A stretch of 47,122 nucleotides of DNA. Origin: Sideroxydans sp. Lineage in GTDB: Bacteria > Pseudomonadota > Gammaproteobacteria > Burkholderiales > Gallionellaceae. Location: assembly GCA_027310725.1 (NCBI GenBank), contig DAIDAG010000072.1, positions 1 through 47,122 of the forward strand. The letters run 5' to 3'. Shown one piece after another: positions 1 through 9,508 of the stretch; within the stretch, counting starts at the first letter, position 1; each line of letters starts with the position of its first letter. A program made the translations under genes and the position numbers. The notes under the pieces were generated by a model that saw nothing but the letters and a program-made list of their open reading frames with translations, was not told the origin of the DNA and searched no databases.

Positions 1-483
1 CCCGTATTTGTCCGTGTTGTAGGCAACGTCGGCCACCACCCGAAGAATGCTGAGAGAAGATTTCGCGCTGATCAAACCTAACGTCGGGCTAGCGCCCGTA
101 TAGTCAACGCCCATACCGGCAATGCCGGCCACTGCCACGCCGTAGGTCAGGCTGTCGTTGATCCTGCTGGCGTAGGATATGTCCGGAATGTAGCTCGTAT
201 CCGCCGTGCTGCTGCCGGCGCCATTATTCGCCATACCGGTATTGGTTACCTTCGGCTTGAACAGATTAACGCCACCCGCCACTTCAGAGCCTTTGGCCTT
301 GCCCAGCATCGCGGGGTTTGCCCACAAGCTTTCAGCGCCTATGAAGTTCGCAACACCCGTACCGCCCAATGCCGTGCTTTGCGATCCTACTGCCATCATT
401 TCATCGCCATTTGTTGCATATGCCAAAGGCGAAACTACCGCGCTCAAAGAAAACAACGACGCTACAAACTTCTTGATACTCAT
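1..483 (-). CDS. FadL/OMPP1-family outer-membrane protein, N-terminal part (cut by window edge)
   Basis: The reading frame stays open from the ATG at 483 to the left edge, giving 161 residues. It begins with a signal peptide that probably ends near the alanines of PLAYA (about residue 23). The mature start (NGDEMMAVGSQSTALGGTG, then LWANPAML) is the hallmark N-terminus of the OMPP1/FadL/TodX family: a plug segment with an 'ALGGTG' turn and an 'NPA' motif. Family members form 14-stranded barrels that take long-chain fatty acids or other hydrophobic molecules across the outer membrane. The substrate cannot be read from this fragment. A GGAG-type ribosome site lies 8-10 bases upstream of the ATG. 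The C-terminal two thirds are outside the window. Confidence 0.85.
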   Translation of the reverse strand, partial: MSIKKFVASLFSLSAVVSPLAYATNGDEMMAVGSQSTALGGTGVANFIGAESLWANPAMLGKAKGSEVAGGVNLFKPKVTNTGMANNGAGSSTADTSYIPDISYASRINDSLTYGVAVAGIAGMGVDYTGASPTLGLISAKSSLSILRVVADVAYNTDKYG

Positions 484-543
484 ACTTTCCACTCCCCGAT
501 ATTGAGAGACATCTCAATGGCATTATCTATAAAAAAATTGGCT

Positions 544-861
544 TTATTTAAGTCCGGCAATAAACTCCGAGAGGCTTTTGATCTCAGCGTCAGTGGCGCC
601 CATTCCCTTTGGTGGCATTTTGCTCATCTTCCAGCCGAATTCGCCGCCCTTGGTTATGTTTGCTGCTATCTTGCTTGCTGCATTTGCGTCGCCTTTGTAC
701 TTCTTCGCAACATCGTTCCATGCGGGGCCAACCATCTTTTTATCGATGGCATGGCAAGCGCCGCACCTGGTTTTACCAGCTGCCGGCATATCGGTTGCCA
801 ACACCGAACCTGCTGCCATTAGTCCTGCTGCAACCGTCATGCTCATGAAAATCGATTTCAT
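544..861 (-). CDS. small periplasmic c-type cytochrome (c551-like, class I)
   Basis: This is a 105-residue protein with a signal peptide ending about residue 22 (VLA/TD), one haem site CGACH (Cys33, Cys36, His37) and a likely axial methionine in KMPPKGM (Met82). Size and motif order match the monohaem c551/c552 family, which carries electrons between periplasmic redox complexes. The ATG at 861 is preferred over the one at 876 because a strong GGAGGAGG site sits 5 bases before it. A second family member at 9509 shares the CHAID, VGPAW and DVA motifs, so the two are probably paralogues. The partner oxidase or reductase is not visible here. Confidence 0.93.
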   Translation of the reverse strand: MKSIFMSMTVAAGLMAAGSVLATDMPAAGKTRCGACHAIDKKMVGPAWNDVAKKYKGDANAASKIAANITKGGEFGWKMSKMPPKGMGATDAEIKSLSEFIAGLK

Positions 862-932
862 TACCACCTCCTCCAAGTTTAACTAAAACTGCTTCCCTTG
901 CTGTTTTCCAGCTCTCAATGCCCGAGTGTGCA

Positions 933-1721
<789 letters not shown>

Positions 1722-1799
1722 TTATCGGGCGTCTATAACCACATCAGGTTAGTGAAACATAGCCCTGATTTGTAACTGGTCGCTATTCAGAGTGATACT

Positions 1800-2339
1800 T
1801 TGGAGCGTTACAGCATCAGCGCAGCCCTAACGACTTGTCATAGAGCTCCAAGAGTCCAGCTATTGGTCTGCCTGCCACGGTATGGACTTGTTGATGGGCA
1901 TGCGTATCCAATCAACGCCGACGATTTCAAACGCTATCAATACGATATCGAACGTGGTGAGTGTAAACTGGCCGTTGTTTCCAGCGACATTAATCAATGG
2001 TATTCCCGGTTACTGCCCGGGAAAGGCCTCGCGTGCACAATCGCCATTCTAGTCATTGGATTCGCCTTGACGTGCTATCGGATAACGCAACATCCTGACC
2101 ATCGGATTTCTGAAAGCGAGAAGGATGCTTTTAAGGAGCCTTGACTGGCCGGTTTCGGCATAGGAACAGGCGGTGGTGTCAGCGGAGACAAACAGGCAGA
2201 ATGCGGCCACGAAGCGACAGTCAACGTTGAAAACTCGGTGCCGGAAAGCCGACCCTCGCTACGGACGGCAATGTCCCGGGGATTCAACCGGTCGATGCAA
2301 CAGATAGGCCAAATCGTTCAGCGGGTGTTTCGCAATTAA
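1800..2339 (+). pseudogene. possible decayed membrane-protein gene with an in-frame TGA
   Basis: A frame with no ATG runs from a TTG at 1800 to TGA at 2142-2144 and predicts one membrane segment (ACTIAILVIGFALTCY). The same frame stays open after the TGA for another 64 codons to TAA at 2337-2339, which directly abuts the ATG at 2340. I recognise no family in either half. The missing ATG and the internal stop suggest a broken gene. It may equally be non-coding DNA that happens to be open. Confidence 0.25.
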
Positions 2340-2369
2340 ATGCTTTCCTGGGTCGTTCGTTCAATCGCC

Positions 2370-3242
2370 ATGAAAAATATTCGATCGGGTCGTTTTTTAG
2401 CTTGCTTATCAGCATTCATAATATTTCCAGGATGTACAACAACGCCGTCACCTGGTGAGAAATTTGTTATGAGTGTTACACATATACCAGGCACACGACA
2501 GCAGCTCCAGCACAACCCCGCACTTTCTCTCGCACTAAAACGCGGCGTGACGAGAACTGATATCGCCTCCAAACGATTAATGATTTCCGGATGCTACGAG
2601 CAAGGAAAGGACGGAAGCATATACAAACGGCAGGTACTGTCTTTATTGCCATCTGGCGTCGCGATAAAGCAGGGCGACGTTTTTAAAACAACAATAGAGG
2701 AGGCGGTTGCCGACAGGTGGCAAAGTCTTTACTTCGGAAGATATGTTCAACTACATCATGCAATCGACGCAGACTTTTTTCCCTACAAGTACGCAGCATC
2801 AAATGTGGCTTATCGGTGTAGCAAGAATGCCGGGGAAAACGAATTATTCGTACAGGCTTACTTTGAAGTAGAGACCCGGCTTTATGACGATGCGAAGGCA
2901 GAAGAAGCCAGAAATGATCAAATTACCGATGATGATCTAAAGCAGAGGAGGATTGTCATAGGCGACTGTGCCACCGGAATTGAGTCATGGGTTGTTTGGA
3001 AAGTTCGCTTGCCTTTGGATTTGGATGCTAGCGTTGGTGATTACATCGAGGCAATTGCGGGAGCATATGAAGCACCCCGCTCTACGGGCTCTCTTTCATT
3101 GGCGATACGAAAAGTGGCGAGACCGTCCGATACGGATTTCATTGCCAGTACAGGCCGCGGTGACTTTATGTCGACTCAAGGGAATCCTACCCCGTACAAA
3201 GTAAGCTGTAGAGCGCAGGCCTATCCTTATCCGAGTCATTAA
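2370..3242 (+). CDS. putative lipoprotein of unknown function
   Basis: This encodes 290 residues starting MKNIRSGRF. A hydrophobic signal segment ends in a lipobox IFPGC (Cys at residue 22), so the protein is probably lipidated and membrane-anchored. The rest is soluble, with cysteines in SGCYEQ, AYRCSK, GDCATG and VSCRAQ that could form disulfides. I recognise no family. An upstream in-frame ATG at 2340 abuts the stop of the preceding decayed frame. The 2370 start is chosen because it places the signal peptide at the N-terminus, although no convincing ribosome site is visible. Base composition is more AT-rich than the flanking adk and yqhD, hinting at acquisition. Confidence 0.7.
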   Translation: MKNIRSGRFLACLSAFIIFPGCTTTPSPGEKFVMSVTHIPGTRQQLQHNPALSLALKRGVTRTDIASKRLMISGCYEQGKDGSIYKRQVLSLLPSGVAIKQGDVFKTTIEEAVADRWQSLYFGRYVQLHHAIDADFFPYKYAASNVAYRCSKNAGENELFVQAYFEVETRLYDDAKAEEARNDQITDDDLKQRRIVIGDCATGIESWVVWKVRLPLDLDASVGDYIEAIAGAYEAPRSTGSLSLAIRKVARPSDTDFIASTGRGDFMSTQGNPTPYKVSCRAQAYPYPSH

Positions 3243-3260
3243 GTGACGCAATTTGTCGCT
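3241..3260 (+). terminator. weak hairpin after the lipoprotein gene
   Basis: AAGTGAC and GTCGCTT pair through 7 bp with one G-U pair around a 6-base loop, directly at the stop codon. The downstream tract ACATTCTTTG has only a short T-run, so termination would be modest. The rest of 3261-3546 shows no credible gene. It ends in an AAGGA ribosome site for the next gene. Confidence 0.3.
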
Positions 3261-3546
3261 TACATTCTTTGCTTGCCGGATCACGGTCATTCGCCGAAGG
3301 CCGCAACCTGTCGGAGGTCGTCCGTGGTCTACTGCTGCTGTCGGGCAACCAATTCGCATAGATCAATTCCGGCTTCGGGTTAGGAAGCGACAGCCAACCA
3401 GAAACCGGCGTATCTACGCTATCCCTCCAACAGCGTGCATGTAAAATCAATCACAAATTCCGGATACCTTTTTCACTTTGCCTTTAACATCGTTACACTG
3501 ACCATCCATTCCGCGTTACCCCAACCCGAACCACAAGGACGAACCC

Positions 3547-4701
3547 ATGCAAAACTTCACCTTCCATAATCCGACACGCATCCTCTTCGGCAAAGGCCGC
3601 ATCGCCGATATTCCACGCGAGATCCCGGCCGATGCGCGCGTATTGATCACTTACGGCGGCGGCAGTGTCGTCAAGACCGGCACCCTGGATGAAGTGAAGT
3701 CCGCACTCAAAAGCTACACAGTCTTCGAATTTTCCGGCATCGAGCCCAATCCGACCTACGAAACGCTGATGCGGGCAGTCGAACTCGCGCGTCGCGAGAA
3801 GATCGATTTCCTGCTCGCCGTCGGCGGTGGTTCGGTGATCGACGGTACCAAGTTCATCGCTGCCGCCGCCCCCTTTGCGGGCGATCCCTGGGACATCCTG
3901 GCCAAGCAAGCCAAGGTCAAGAGCGCGATCCCTTTCGGCTGCGTGCTCACGCTGTCCGCAACCGGTTCCGAGATGAACAACGGTGCCGTGGTGACGCGGC
4001 GCGCCAGCAACGACAAGCTGGTCTTTCTCAGTTCGCAGGTCTTCCCGCGCTTCTCCGTGCTCGATCCGGTCAAGACTTTCACCCTCCCACCGCGCCAGGT
4101 TGCCAACGGCGTGGTCGACGCCTTCGTGCATGTGATCGAGCAATACCTCACCTATCCGGTCGATGCCAAGGTGCAGGACCGCTTTGCCGAGGGACTGCTG
4201 CTGACACTGATCGAGGAAGGACCGAAGGCTTTGCAGGAACCGGAGAACTATTCGGTGCGCGCCAACCTGATGTGGACGGCGACGCTGGCGCTCAACGGTT
4301 TGATCGGCGCCGGCGTGCCTCAGGATTGGGCGACCCACATGCTCGGGCACGAACTCACCGTGCTGCACGGGCTGGACCATGCCCAGACCCTGGCCGTGAT
4401 CCTTCCCGCCATGCTGCAGATGCGGCGCGAGGAAAAGCGCGAGAAATTATTGCAGTATGCCGATCGTGTCTGGGGACTGCACGACGGCAGCGCGGATGCG
4501 CGCATCGACCAGGCCATCGAGCACACCCGCCGTTTCTTCGAATCGTTGCAAGTGCCGACACGGCTCTCGGGCTACGGCATAAGCGCGGACGCGATCCCGG
4601 CACTGGTCGCCCAACTGCAGCGGCACGGTGCGGTTGCGCTGGGCGAACACCAGGACTTCGATATCCAGCGTTCGCAACGTGTATATGAACTGGCTGCCTG
4701 A
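3547..4701 (+). CDS. yqhD: YqhD-type NADPH-dependent aldehyde reductase (iron-containing ADH family)
   Basis: 384 residues, close to E. coli YqhD (387) and colinear with it as far as I can recall. Family features are the N-terminal TRILFGKG, the dinucleotide motif GGGSVIDGTKF (93-103), SATGSEMN, and metal ligands at Asp191, His195, His264 and His278 in NGVVDAFVH and WATHMLGHELTVLHGLDHAQ. The family reduces short aldehydes (for example methylglyoxal and lipid-peroxidation products) to alcohols with NADPH in the cytoplasm. AAGGA lies 8 bases before the ATG. It is a single-gene unit, convergent with the dehydrogenase gene that ends at 4849. No YqhC-like activator is adjacent. Confidence 0.95.
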   Translation: MQNFTFHNPTRILFGKGRIADIPREIPADARVLITYGGGSVVKTGTLDEVKSALKSYTVFEFSGIEPNPTYETLMRAVELARREKIDFLLAVGGGSVIDGTKFIAAAAPFAGDPWDILAKQAKVKSAIPFGCVLTLSATGSEMNNGAVVTRRASNDKLVFLSSQVFPRFSVLDPVKTFTLPPRQVANGVVDAFVHVIEQYLTYPVDAKVQDRFAEGLLLTLIEEGPKALQEPENYSVRANLMWTATLALNGLIGAGVPQDWATHMLGHELTVLHGLDHAQTLAVILPAMLQMRREEKREKLLQYADRVWGLHDGSADARIDQAIEHTRRFFESLQVPTRLSGYGISADAIPALVAQLQRHGAVALGEHQDFDIQRSQRVYELAA

Positions 4702-4719
4702 TCCCGGCAGGGATCTAAG

Positions 4720-4850
4720 GAAACGCCGATTAAGTCCTCCGTTCGTGGTGAGCTTGTCGAACCATGAATGGAGGACGACACACAATCACATTGTTGCGGA
4801 ATTTGCCCTTCGACAAGCTCAGGTCGAACGGACTTAATCGGCATTTCCCT
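4720..4850. repeat. long inverted repeat between convergent genes
   Basis: The left arm (about 4720-4764) and right arm (about 4805-4850) are nearly perfect inverses. They share GCCGATTAAGTCC and its complement plus the palindromic core GAGCTTGTCGAA / TTCGACAAGCTC. The core recurs at 12064-12170, 12294-12340, 12542-12565, 41261-41352 and 46860-46892, so it belongs to a dispersed extragenic family. Located between two convergent stop codons, it can fold into a large hairpin and may serve as a bidirectional terminator. Confidence 0.8.
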
Positions 4851-5661
4851 AATTCAGTTCCGGCACATATGCTTTTACCGCCTGCTCAGACCATTCCCAC
4901 AAGCGCTGCGCCAGTTGCTGGTCCAGCGCCTGCGCCGCTGCCGTCGCCGCAGTGCAATTACTGAAATATCTTCCCGTCACCTTTTCCACTTCCGGTGAAG
5001 TCGCCAGATACACGGACGTGCGTGCACCTGTGGCCGCCGAGTCCCCCTGCATGCTGAAAGCCGCGTGCAGCAGCTTGGTGCCGACCACGCCCGGGTGCAG
5101 GCTGTTCGAAGTCAGCCAGGGAGCGCGCCGCGCCAGTTCGTTCGCAAACAGCATGTTGGCCAGTTTCGAATTGGCATAAGCCTGATAGCCGTCGAAATTT
5201 TTTCCGCCGTTCATGTTCTCGAACACGAGATGCCCGTTCTTGTGCACCATCGAGCTAACCGTGACCACGCGCGGTGCATCCGACTTCTTCAGCAGCGGCA
5301 ACAGCAGGTTGGTGAGCAGGAAATGTGCAAGATGATTCACCGCCAGCGTCATCTCGAACCCGTCGCGCGAAATCTTGCGCTCGGTCATGTAAACGCCGGC
5401 ATTGTTGATCAGCACATCCAGCCGCGGCAGACGCGCTGACAAGTCCTGTGCCATGCGCGCCACGGCAGCCAGGTCGCCCAGATCGGCGCAGGCCGTCTCC
5501 AATGGCGCATTGGGCGCAACGGCATGCACGGCATCCATGGCACTCCTCGCCTTTTTCTGGTTGCGCCCATGCAGCACCAGTTCATGTCCCTGCCGCGCCA
5601 GTGCCTTCGCGGTCTCCAGGCCGATGCCGTCGGTCGCCCCGGTGATGAGTATCGTCTTCAT
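4849..5661 (-). CDS. short-chain dehydrogenase/reductase
   Basis: 270 residues with a complete SDR Rossmann core. It has TGATDGIG (the TGxxxGxG cofactor motif), LINNAG, the catalytic Ser in VTVSSMVHKNG, and YANSK supplying the catalytic Tyr and Lys. The C-terminal part (SNSLHPGVVGTKL) resembles the retinol-dehydrogenase/WW-oxidoreductase-like group. The Arg in LHGRNQKK suggests NADP preference. The substrate is unknown. The ATG at 5661 is only 2 bases after the stop of the acylphosphatase gene (TGAGCATG), so the two are translationally coupled. A TTG 6 bases further upstream is not needed. Confidence 0.93.
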   Translation of the reverse strand: MKTILITGATDGIGLETAKALARQGHELVLHGRNQKKARSAMDAVHAVAPNAPLETACADLGDLAAVARMAQDLSARLPRLDVLINNAGVYMTERKISRDGFEMTLAVNHLAHFLLTNLLLPLLKKSDAPRVVTVSSMVHKNGHLVFENMNGGKNFDGYQAYANSKLANMLFANELARRAPWLTSNSLHPGVVGTKLLHAAFSMQGDSAATGARTSVYLATSPEVEKVTGRYFSNCTAATAAAQALDQQLAQRLWEWSEQAVKAYVPELN

Positions 5662-5663
5662 GC

Positions 5664-5954
5664 TCAATTGATGATCTCGAAATTGGTGTAATCGCCATCT
5701 GTCGGATCGATATCGACCCGCTCCACCTGCGCCAGTTGCGGGCCTCGCTGCGCCCAGTTCACGATCGCGTCGACCGCACCGGCATCGCCGTGCACCACCG
5801 CTTCCACCGTCCCGTTGCTGCGGTTCCGCACCCAGCCACAGATCGCCAGACTCTGTGCTTCGTATTGCATCGACTGGCGAAAAAACACGCCTTGCACGCG
5901 ACCATGGATCACAAGGTGCAATGTTTTCAGGTTGGAAGAAGACGGGTCGACCAT
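5664..5954 (-). CDS. acyP: acylphosphatase
   Basis: 96 residues carrying both family signatures: GRVQGVFFRQSM with the phosphate-binding Arg, and GWVRNRSNGTVEAVVHG with the catalytic Asn. It hydrolyses carboxyl-phosphate bonds such as that of acetyl phosphate or 1,3-bisphosphoglycerate in the cytoplasm. The domain has the usual length, with about ten extra residues before the first strand. AGGAG lies 7 bases upstream of the ATG. It is the first gene of a two-gene unit with the short-chain dehydrogenase downstream. Confidence 0.95.
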   Translation of the reverse strand: MVDPSSSNLKTLHLVIHGRVQGVFFRQSMQYEAQSLAICGWVRNRSNGTVEAVVHGDAGAVDAIVNWAQRGPQLAQVERVDIDPTDGDYTNFEIIN

Positions 5955-6090
5955 ATCGGTACTCCTACAATTGGATCATCCTAGCAGCCGGCGCAAGGAA
6001 TTCAAACATCATCGGCATCATGTATTGATAATCCCGCCCTGCTGGCGCATGCTTTGAATTCGTCAACGATGGCTTCCCGAGGAGCACATC

Positions 6091-7452
6091 ATGAGCAAGG
6101 TTATTGCGCTGCTGTTGTCCGGCCTGTTCTTGATCGCCGGGACTTGTCCGGCTGCATCTGCACCTGTAGTGGTCGTACTCAACGTGGACGGCGCGATCAG
6201 TCCCGGCACCGCCGACTATATTGTGCGCGGCCTGAAATCTGCCGCAGCCGAATCGGCCCAATTGGTCGTGCTGAAGATGGACACGCCGGGCGGGCTGGAT
6301 ACGTCCATGCGCCAGATCATCAAGCAGGTCATCGCTTCGCCGGTTCCCGTTGTTGCCTTTGTCGCACCCGACGGCGCCAGGGCCGCGAGTGCGGGAACCT
6401 ATATCCTGTACGCCAGCCATATTTCCGCGATGGCGCCCGCCACCAACTTGGGCGCAGCCACGCCCGTCATGATCGGTATCGGCGGCCTGCCGGGATCGGG
6501 CGATCAAACGCAAAAGGACGACAAGTCAAAACCGGCATCCGGTGTCGCAGCCGCGCCGCTTTCCGCAATGGAGCACAAACTGGTCAATGATTCCTCGGCC
6601 TACATCCGCAGCCTGGCGCAGATGCGGGGCCGCAACGTCGAATGGGCGGAACAGGCGGTACGGCAAGCCGTGAGCCTGACTGCGGCCGAAGCCCTGAAGC
6701 TCAAGGTCATCGATGTGGTCGCCGACGACGTACCCGACCTGCTGCGCAAACTGGACGGGCGCAAAGTGAAGGTGTTGAATGAAGAGCGCACACTGAATGT
6801 AACCGGAGCCGCCATCGTCACGCTGGAACCGGACTGGCGTAATCGCGTGTTGTCTGCCATCGCGGATCCGAGTCTGGCCTATTTGCTGATGCTCGCGGGG
6901 GTCCTCGGAATCTTTTTCGAATTCTCGAATCCGGGTTTCATCTTGCCCGGCGTGATCGGCGGCATTTCGCTGCTGCTCGCGTTGTTCGCCTTTCAGGTGC
7001 TGCCGGTCAACTATGTCGGGCTGGTGCTCATGCTGCTCGGGATCGCCTTCATGACCGCCGAAGCGTTCGTGCCCAGTTTCGGTATCCTCGGCATCGGCGG
7101 CATCGCCTCATTCGTGTTCGGCTCGGTGATGCTGATCGATACCGACGTCTCGGGATATGGCGTTCCGTGGTCGGTGATCTTGCCGGTCGCCTTCGCCTGC
7201 GCGCTGTTCATCTTCTTTGCAGTCGGCATGGCGCTCAAGGCGCGAAGTCGCCCTGTCGTTAGCGGCAGGGAAGAACTGATCGGAGGTATCGGCGAAGTAC
7301 TGGAAGACTTCGACGGCAAGGATGGATGGGCACGGGTTCACGGCGAACGCTGGCGCATCGCAAGCAAGCAGCCGCTGAGCCAAGGACAACGTGTCAGGGT
7401 CGTTCGCATGAACGGGCTGATTCTGGAGGTGGAGCCGGAAAGGCAGGTATGA
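6091..7452 (+). CDS. NfeD-family membrane-bound serine protease (long form)
   Basis: 453 residues: signal peptide (1-24), a ClpP/SppA-like protease domain (about 25-225), four to five membrane segments (about 255-375) and a C-terminal OB-fold NfeD domain (about 385-450). The catalytic dyad is readable as Ser100 in RAASAGTY and Lys163 in EHKLVNDSSAYIRS, matching the Ser97/Lys138 arrangement described for archaeal PH1510. The family cleaves the hydrophobic tail of a stomatin partner, and such a partner is encoded next at 7748. GAGGAG precedes the ATG. Residues about 133-157 form a low-complexity linker (GSGDQTQKDDKSK) inside the protease domain. Confidence 0.93.
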   Translation: MSKVIALLLSGLFLIAGTCPAASAPVVVVLNVDGAISPGTADYIVRGLKSAAAESAQLVVLKMDTPGGLDTSMRQIIKQVIASPVPVVAFVAPDGARAASAGTYILYASHISAMAPATNLGAATPVMIGIGGLPGSGDQTQKDDKSKPASGVAAAPLSAMEHKLVNDSSAYIRSLAQMRGRNVEWAEQAVRQAVSLTAAEALKLKVIDVVADDVPDLLRKLDGRKVKVLNEERTLNVTGAAIVTLEPDWRNRVLSAIADPSLAYLLMLAGVLGIFFEFSNPGFILPGVIGGISLLLALFAFQVLPVNYVGLVLMLLGIAFMTAEAFVPSFGILGIGGIASFVFGSVMLIDTDVSGYGVPWSVILPVAFACALFIFFAVGMALKARSRPVVSGREELIGGIGEVLEDFDGKDGWARVHGERWRIASKQPLSQGQRVRVVRMNGLILEVEPERQV

Positions 7453-7553
7453 ATGATCGGATAAATACCGAACAAGTACTCTCTCCCGAAGGGAGAGAAA
7501 CAGACTTATTGAGGTTTCCATAATTGGTGACAACACACGAAACCTGTTATCTC

Positions 7554-7665
7554 GTCATTCCGGCGAAGGCCGGAATCCAGCGGGTTTATTCAACATGCTT
7601 TTAGCTTTTGTCCCGCGTTGCAGGAATTTGTTTTCTGACTGGATTCCGGCCTTCGCCGGAATGAC
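7554..7665. repeat. 27-bp perfect inverted repeat pair inside the nfeD-stomatin gap
   Basis: The arms at 7554-7580 and 7639-7665 are exact inverses. Each arm is itself a hairpin (ATTCCGGC-gaag-GCCGGAAT). The same unit occurs at 12677-12703, and a diverged version lies at 12637-12663. It is a common extragenic palindrome type, here placed between two functionally linked genes. Confidence 0.85.
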
Positions 7666-7747
7666 GATAGTTCACAAATTTTGTGTAATTAATTATGGAA
7701 AGATCAATAATCATTTTTTTGCTGACACTTTCGATAAGGAGAATGAC

Positions 7748-8506
7748 ATGGACCTGAATTTGAGTTTTGGCGTTGTTGTGTTGCTGCTCGCGTTGCTGGC
7801 GTTCTCAAGCCTGAAGATCTTTCGCGAATATGAGCGCGGCGTTGTCTTTATGCTGGGACGTTTCTGGAAGGTGAAAGGACCGGGACTGATCGTCCTCATC
7901 CCCGGTATCCAGCAAGTGGTCAGGGTCGACCTTCGGACGATCGTGCTCGAGGTGCCGACCCAGGATGTGATCTCGCGCGACAACGTTTCGGTGAAAGTCA
8001 GCGCGGTCGTATATCTGCGCGTCATCGACCCGCAAAAAGCGATCATCCAGGTCGAGAACTACCTCAATGCCACCAGCCAACTGGCACAGACCATGTTGCG
8101 CTCGGTACTGGGCAAGCATCAACTGGACGACATGCTGGCGGAGCGGGAAAAGTTGAACAAGGACATACAGGAAGCGCTGGATGCGCAGACCGATTCATGG
8201 GGGATCAAGGTCGCCAACGTCGAGATCAAGCAGGTCGACCTGACCGAATCCATGATACGGGCCATCGCCAGACAGGCCGAGGCAGAACGTGAACGGCGTG
8301 CGAAAGTCATACATGCCGAGGGCGAATTGCAGGCTTCGGAGAAGTTGTATCAGGCAGCCAAGATACTGGCGCAGGAACCGCAGGCAATTCAGTTGCGTTA
8401 CCTGGAAACCCTGACGGTGATTGGCGCGGACAAGAACACGACCATCATATTTCCGCTGCCCATGGATCTCATCACCCCGTTCCTGAACAAGGAAAAACTG
8501 AAATAA
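7748..8506 (+). CDS. SPFH/stomatin-like membrane protein (NfeD partner)
   Basis: 252 residues: one N-terminal membrane segment (about 5-22) followed by the SPFH/band-7 domain (EYERGVVFMLGRF; VPTQDVISRDNVSV) and a helical region rich in charged residues (IARQAEAERERRAKVIHAEGE). The short tail TTIIFPLPMDLITPF resembles the hydrophobic site cut by NfeD proteases in archaeal stomatins. Together with the upstream gene it forms the nfeD-stomatin pair thought to act in membrane quality control or scaffolding. The ATG at 7748 has AGGAG nearby. An open frame back to 7595 only translates the inverted repeat and is rejected. Confidence 0.94.
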   Translation: MDLNLSFGVVVLLLALLAFSSLKIFREYERGVVFMLGRFWKVKGPGLIVLIPGIQQVVRVDLRTIVLEVPTQDVISRDNVSVKVSAVVYLRVIDPQKAIIQVENYLNATSQLAQTMLRSVLGKHQLDDMLAEREKLNKDIQEALDAQTDSWGIKVANVEIKQVDLTESMIRAIARQAEAERERRAKVIHAEGELQASEKLYQAAKILAQEPQAIQLRYLETLTVIGADKNTTIIFPLPMDLITPFLNKEKLK

Positions 8507-8526
8507 GGCGGGGCACACCAGGCCAT

Positions 8527-9198
8527 TTATTGCCTGAACAGCCTCGCCTTGGGCAGCCAGAGCTTGCCCTGGTCGTCCTCCGCGGCGACATAGATGCTGC
8601 CGCTGTCGGCCGGGCTGTACAGCACAACCACTTTCATGTCCCGCCTGCCTTTGTAGCATTTTGAAATGGCTTCTTCGAACGACGAAACACCCGCTTTCGC
8701 ACGGTATTTGTCCAGCAGCAATTTATCGTCGCCCTCGGCTGCAGGCTCGCCGGTCTTGCCGGATATTGACGGCGCGACCTCCGCATACAGTGCCTGCTTG
8801 ACCATCACACCCAGGACAAAGTTTGCGTACTCTGAAAGCTCGCTGCTTTTGCACAGGTAGAACGGTTCCTGCTGCGTCGCGTAGGTCACGGCTTTCGTTC
8901 CTGCCGGACACTCGGAGTCCCGACAACTTGAAGGGACTGGCGAAACGTCAGCCCTATGGTCATCGGAAGGCTCACCCGGGTTCGTGCCGTTGGACAGATC
9001 ACGATCTTGCGACCAAAAGAAAAGAAAAATCAGCAGCACAGCCAGAACGATCAATCCGATTCCCGCGTATCTGAAAACCCCTGGCTGCGTACTCCATTCG
9101 CCCTGCGCGCCACCCGGATTTTTCTCGCCGCAATAGGGGCAGGACTCGGCACTTGAGTCGACGATCTTCTTGCATTTCTTGCAGGTTATTAATGACAT
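8527..9198 (-). CDS. zinc-ribbon membrane-anchored protein of unknown function
   Basis: 223 residues from MSLITC. An N-terminal zinc ribbon uses two CxxC knuckles (CKKC at 6-9, CPYC at 20-23). One membrane segment follows (about 41-62, GIGLIVLAVLLIFLFFW), then a periplasmic or extracytoplasmic domain with paired cysteines (SSCRDSECPAG; LCKSSEL; SKCYKG). I recognise no named family for the second domain. Zinc ribbon plus one helix is a common architecture for envelope regulators. An ATG at 9207 is possible, but GGATG lies better for 9198. It is convergent with the stomatin gene 20 bases away. Confidence 0.8.
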   Translation of the reverse strand: MSLITCKKCKKIVDSSAESCPYCGEKNPGGAQGEWSTQPGVFRYAGIGLIVLAVLLIFLFFWSQDRDLSNGTNPGEPSDDHRADVSPVPSSCRDSECPAGTKAVTYATQQEPFYLCKSSELSEYANFVLGVMVKQALYAEVAPSISGKTGEPAAEGDDKLLLDKYRAKAGVSSFEEAISKCYKGRRDMKVVVLYSPADSGSIYVAAEDDQGKLWLPKARLFRQ

Positions 9199-9508
9199 CA
9201 AAATCATCCGGAGCCGTCAGGTCCAAAATTTATCAGCAAAGCCTGCATAAGGCTATACAGCACAGGTCACGATGACAGCCGATGCCGGAAACAGGCGGCA
9301 AACTTCAGGCCAATGTTAAAGGAAGGTTAAAGTCGGACGAAAATTCTGATTTGTTGTGAAACAACCAAGCAGATTCGTCAACAATCTTTTAGGATAGACG
9401 TTATATGTTTGCCAGCTAAAAAAGTTGATGCCCGGATGTCTGAATCAACGAAGCTGCCACATCCTTAACCGTTGCCTGGTTTAGTAGAAATATTTCTTAG
9501 GGGGAAAA

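Noticed and set aside
2142-2144. TGA as selenocysteine or stop readthrough
   Set aside because: No SECIS-like stem is apparent, no selenoprotein family fits, and the upstream frame has no ATG.
3493-4380. 295-codon minus-strand frame over yqhD
   Set aside because: Shadow frame; composition (His, Gly, Asp, Arg) is typical of antisense reading of GC-rich genes.
7595-7747. N-terminal extension of the stomatin gene
   Set aside because: It translates half of the inverted repeat and has no ribosome site; the ATG at 7748 has AGGAG and the family start.
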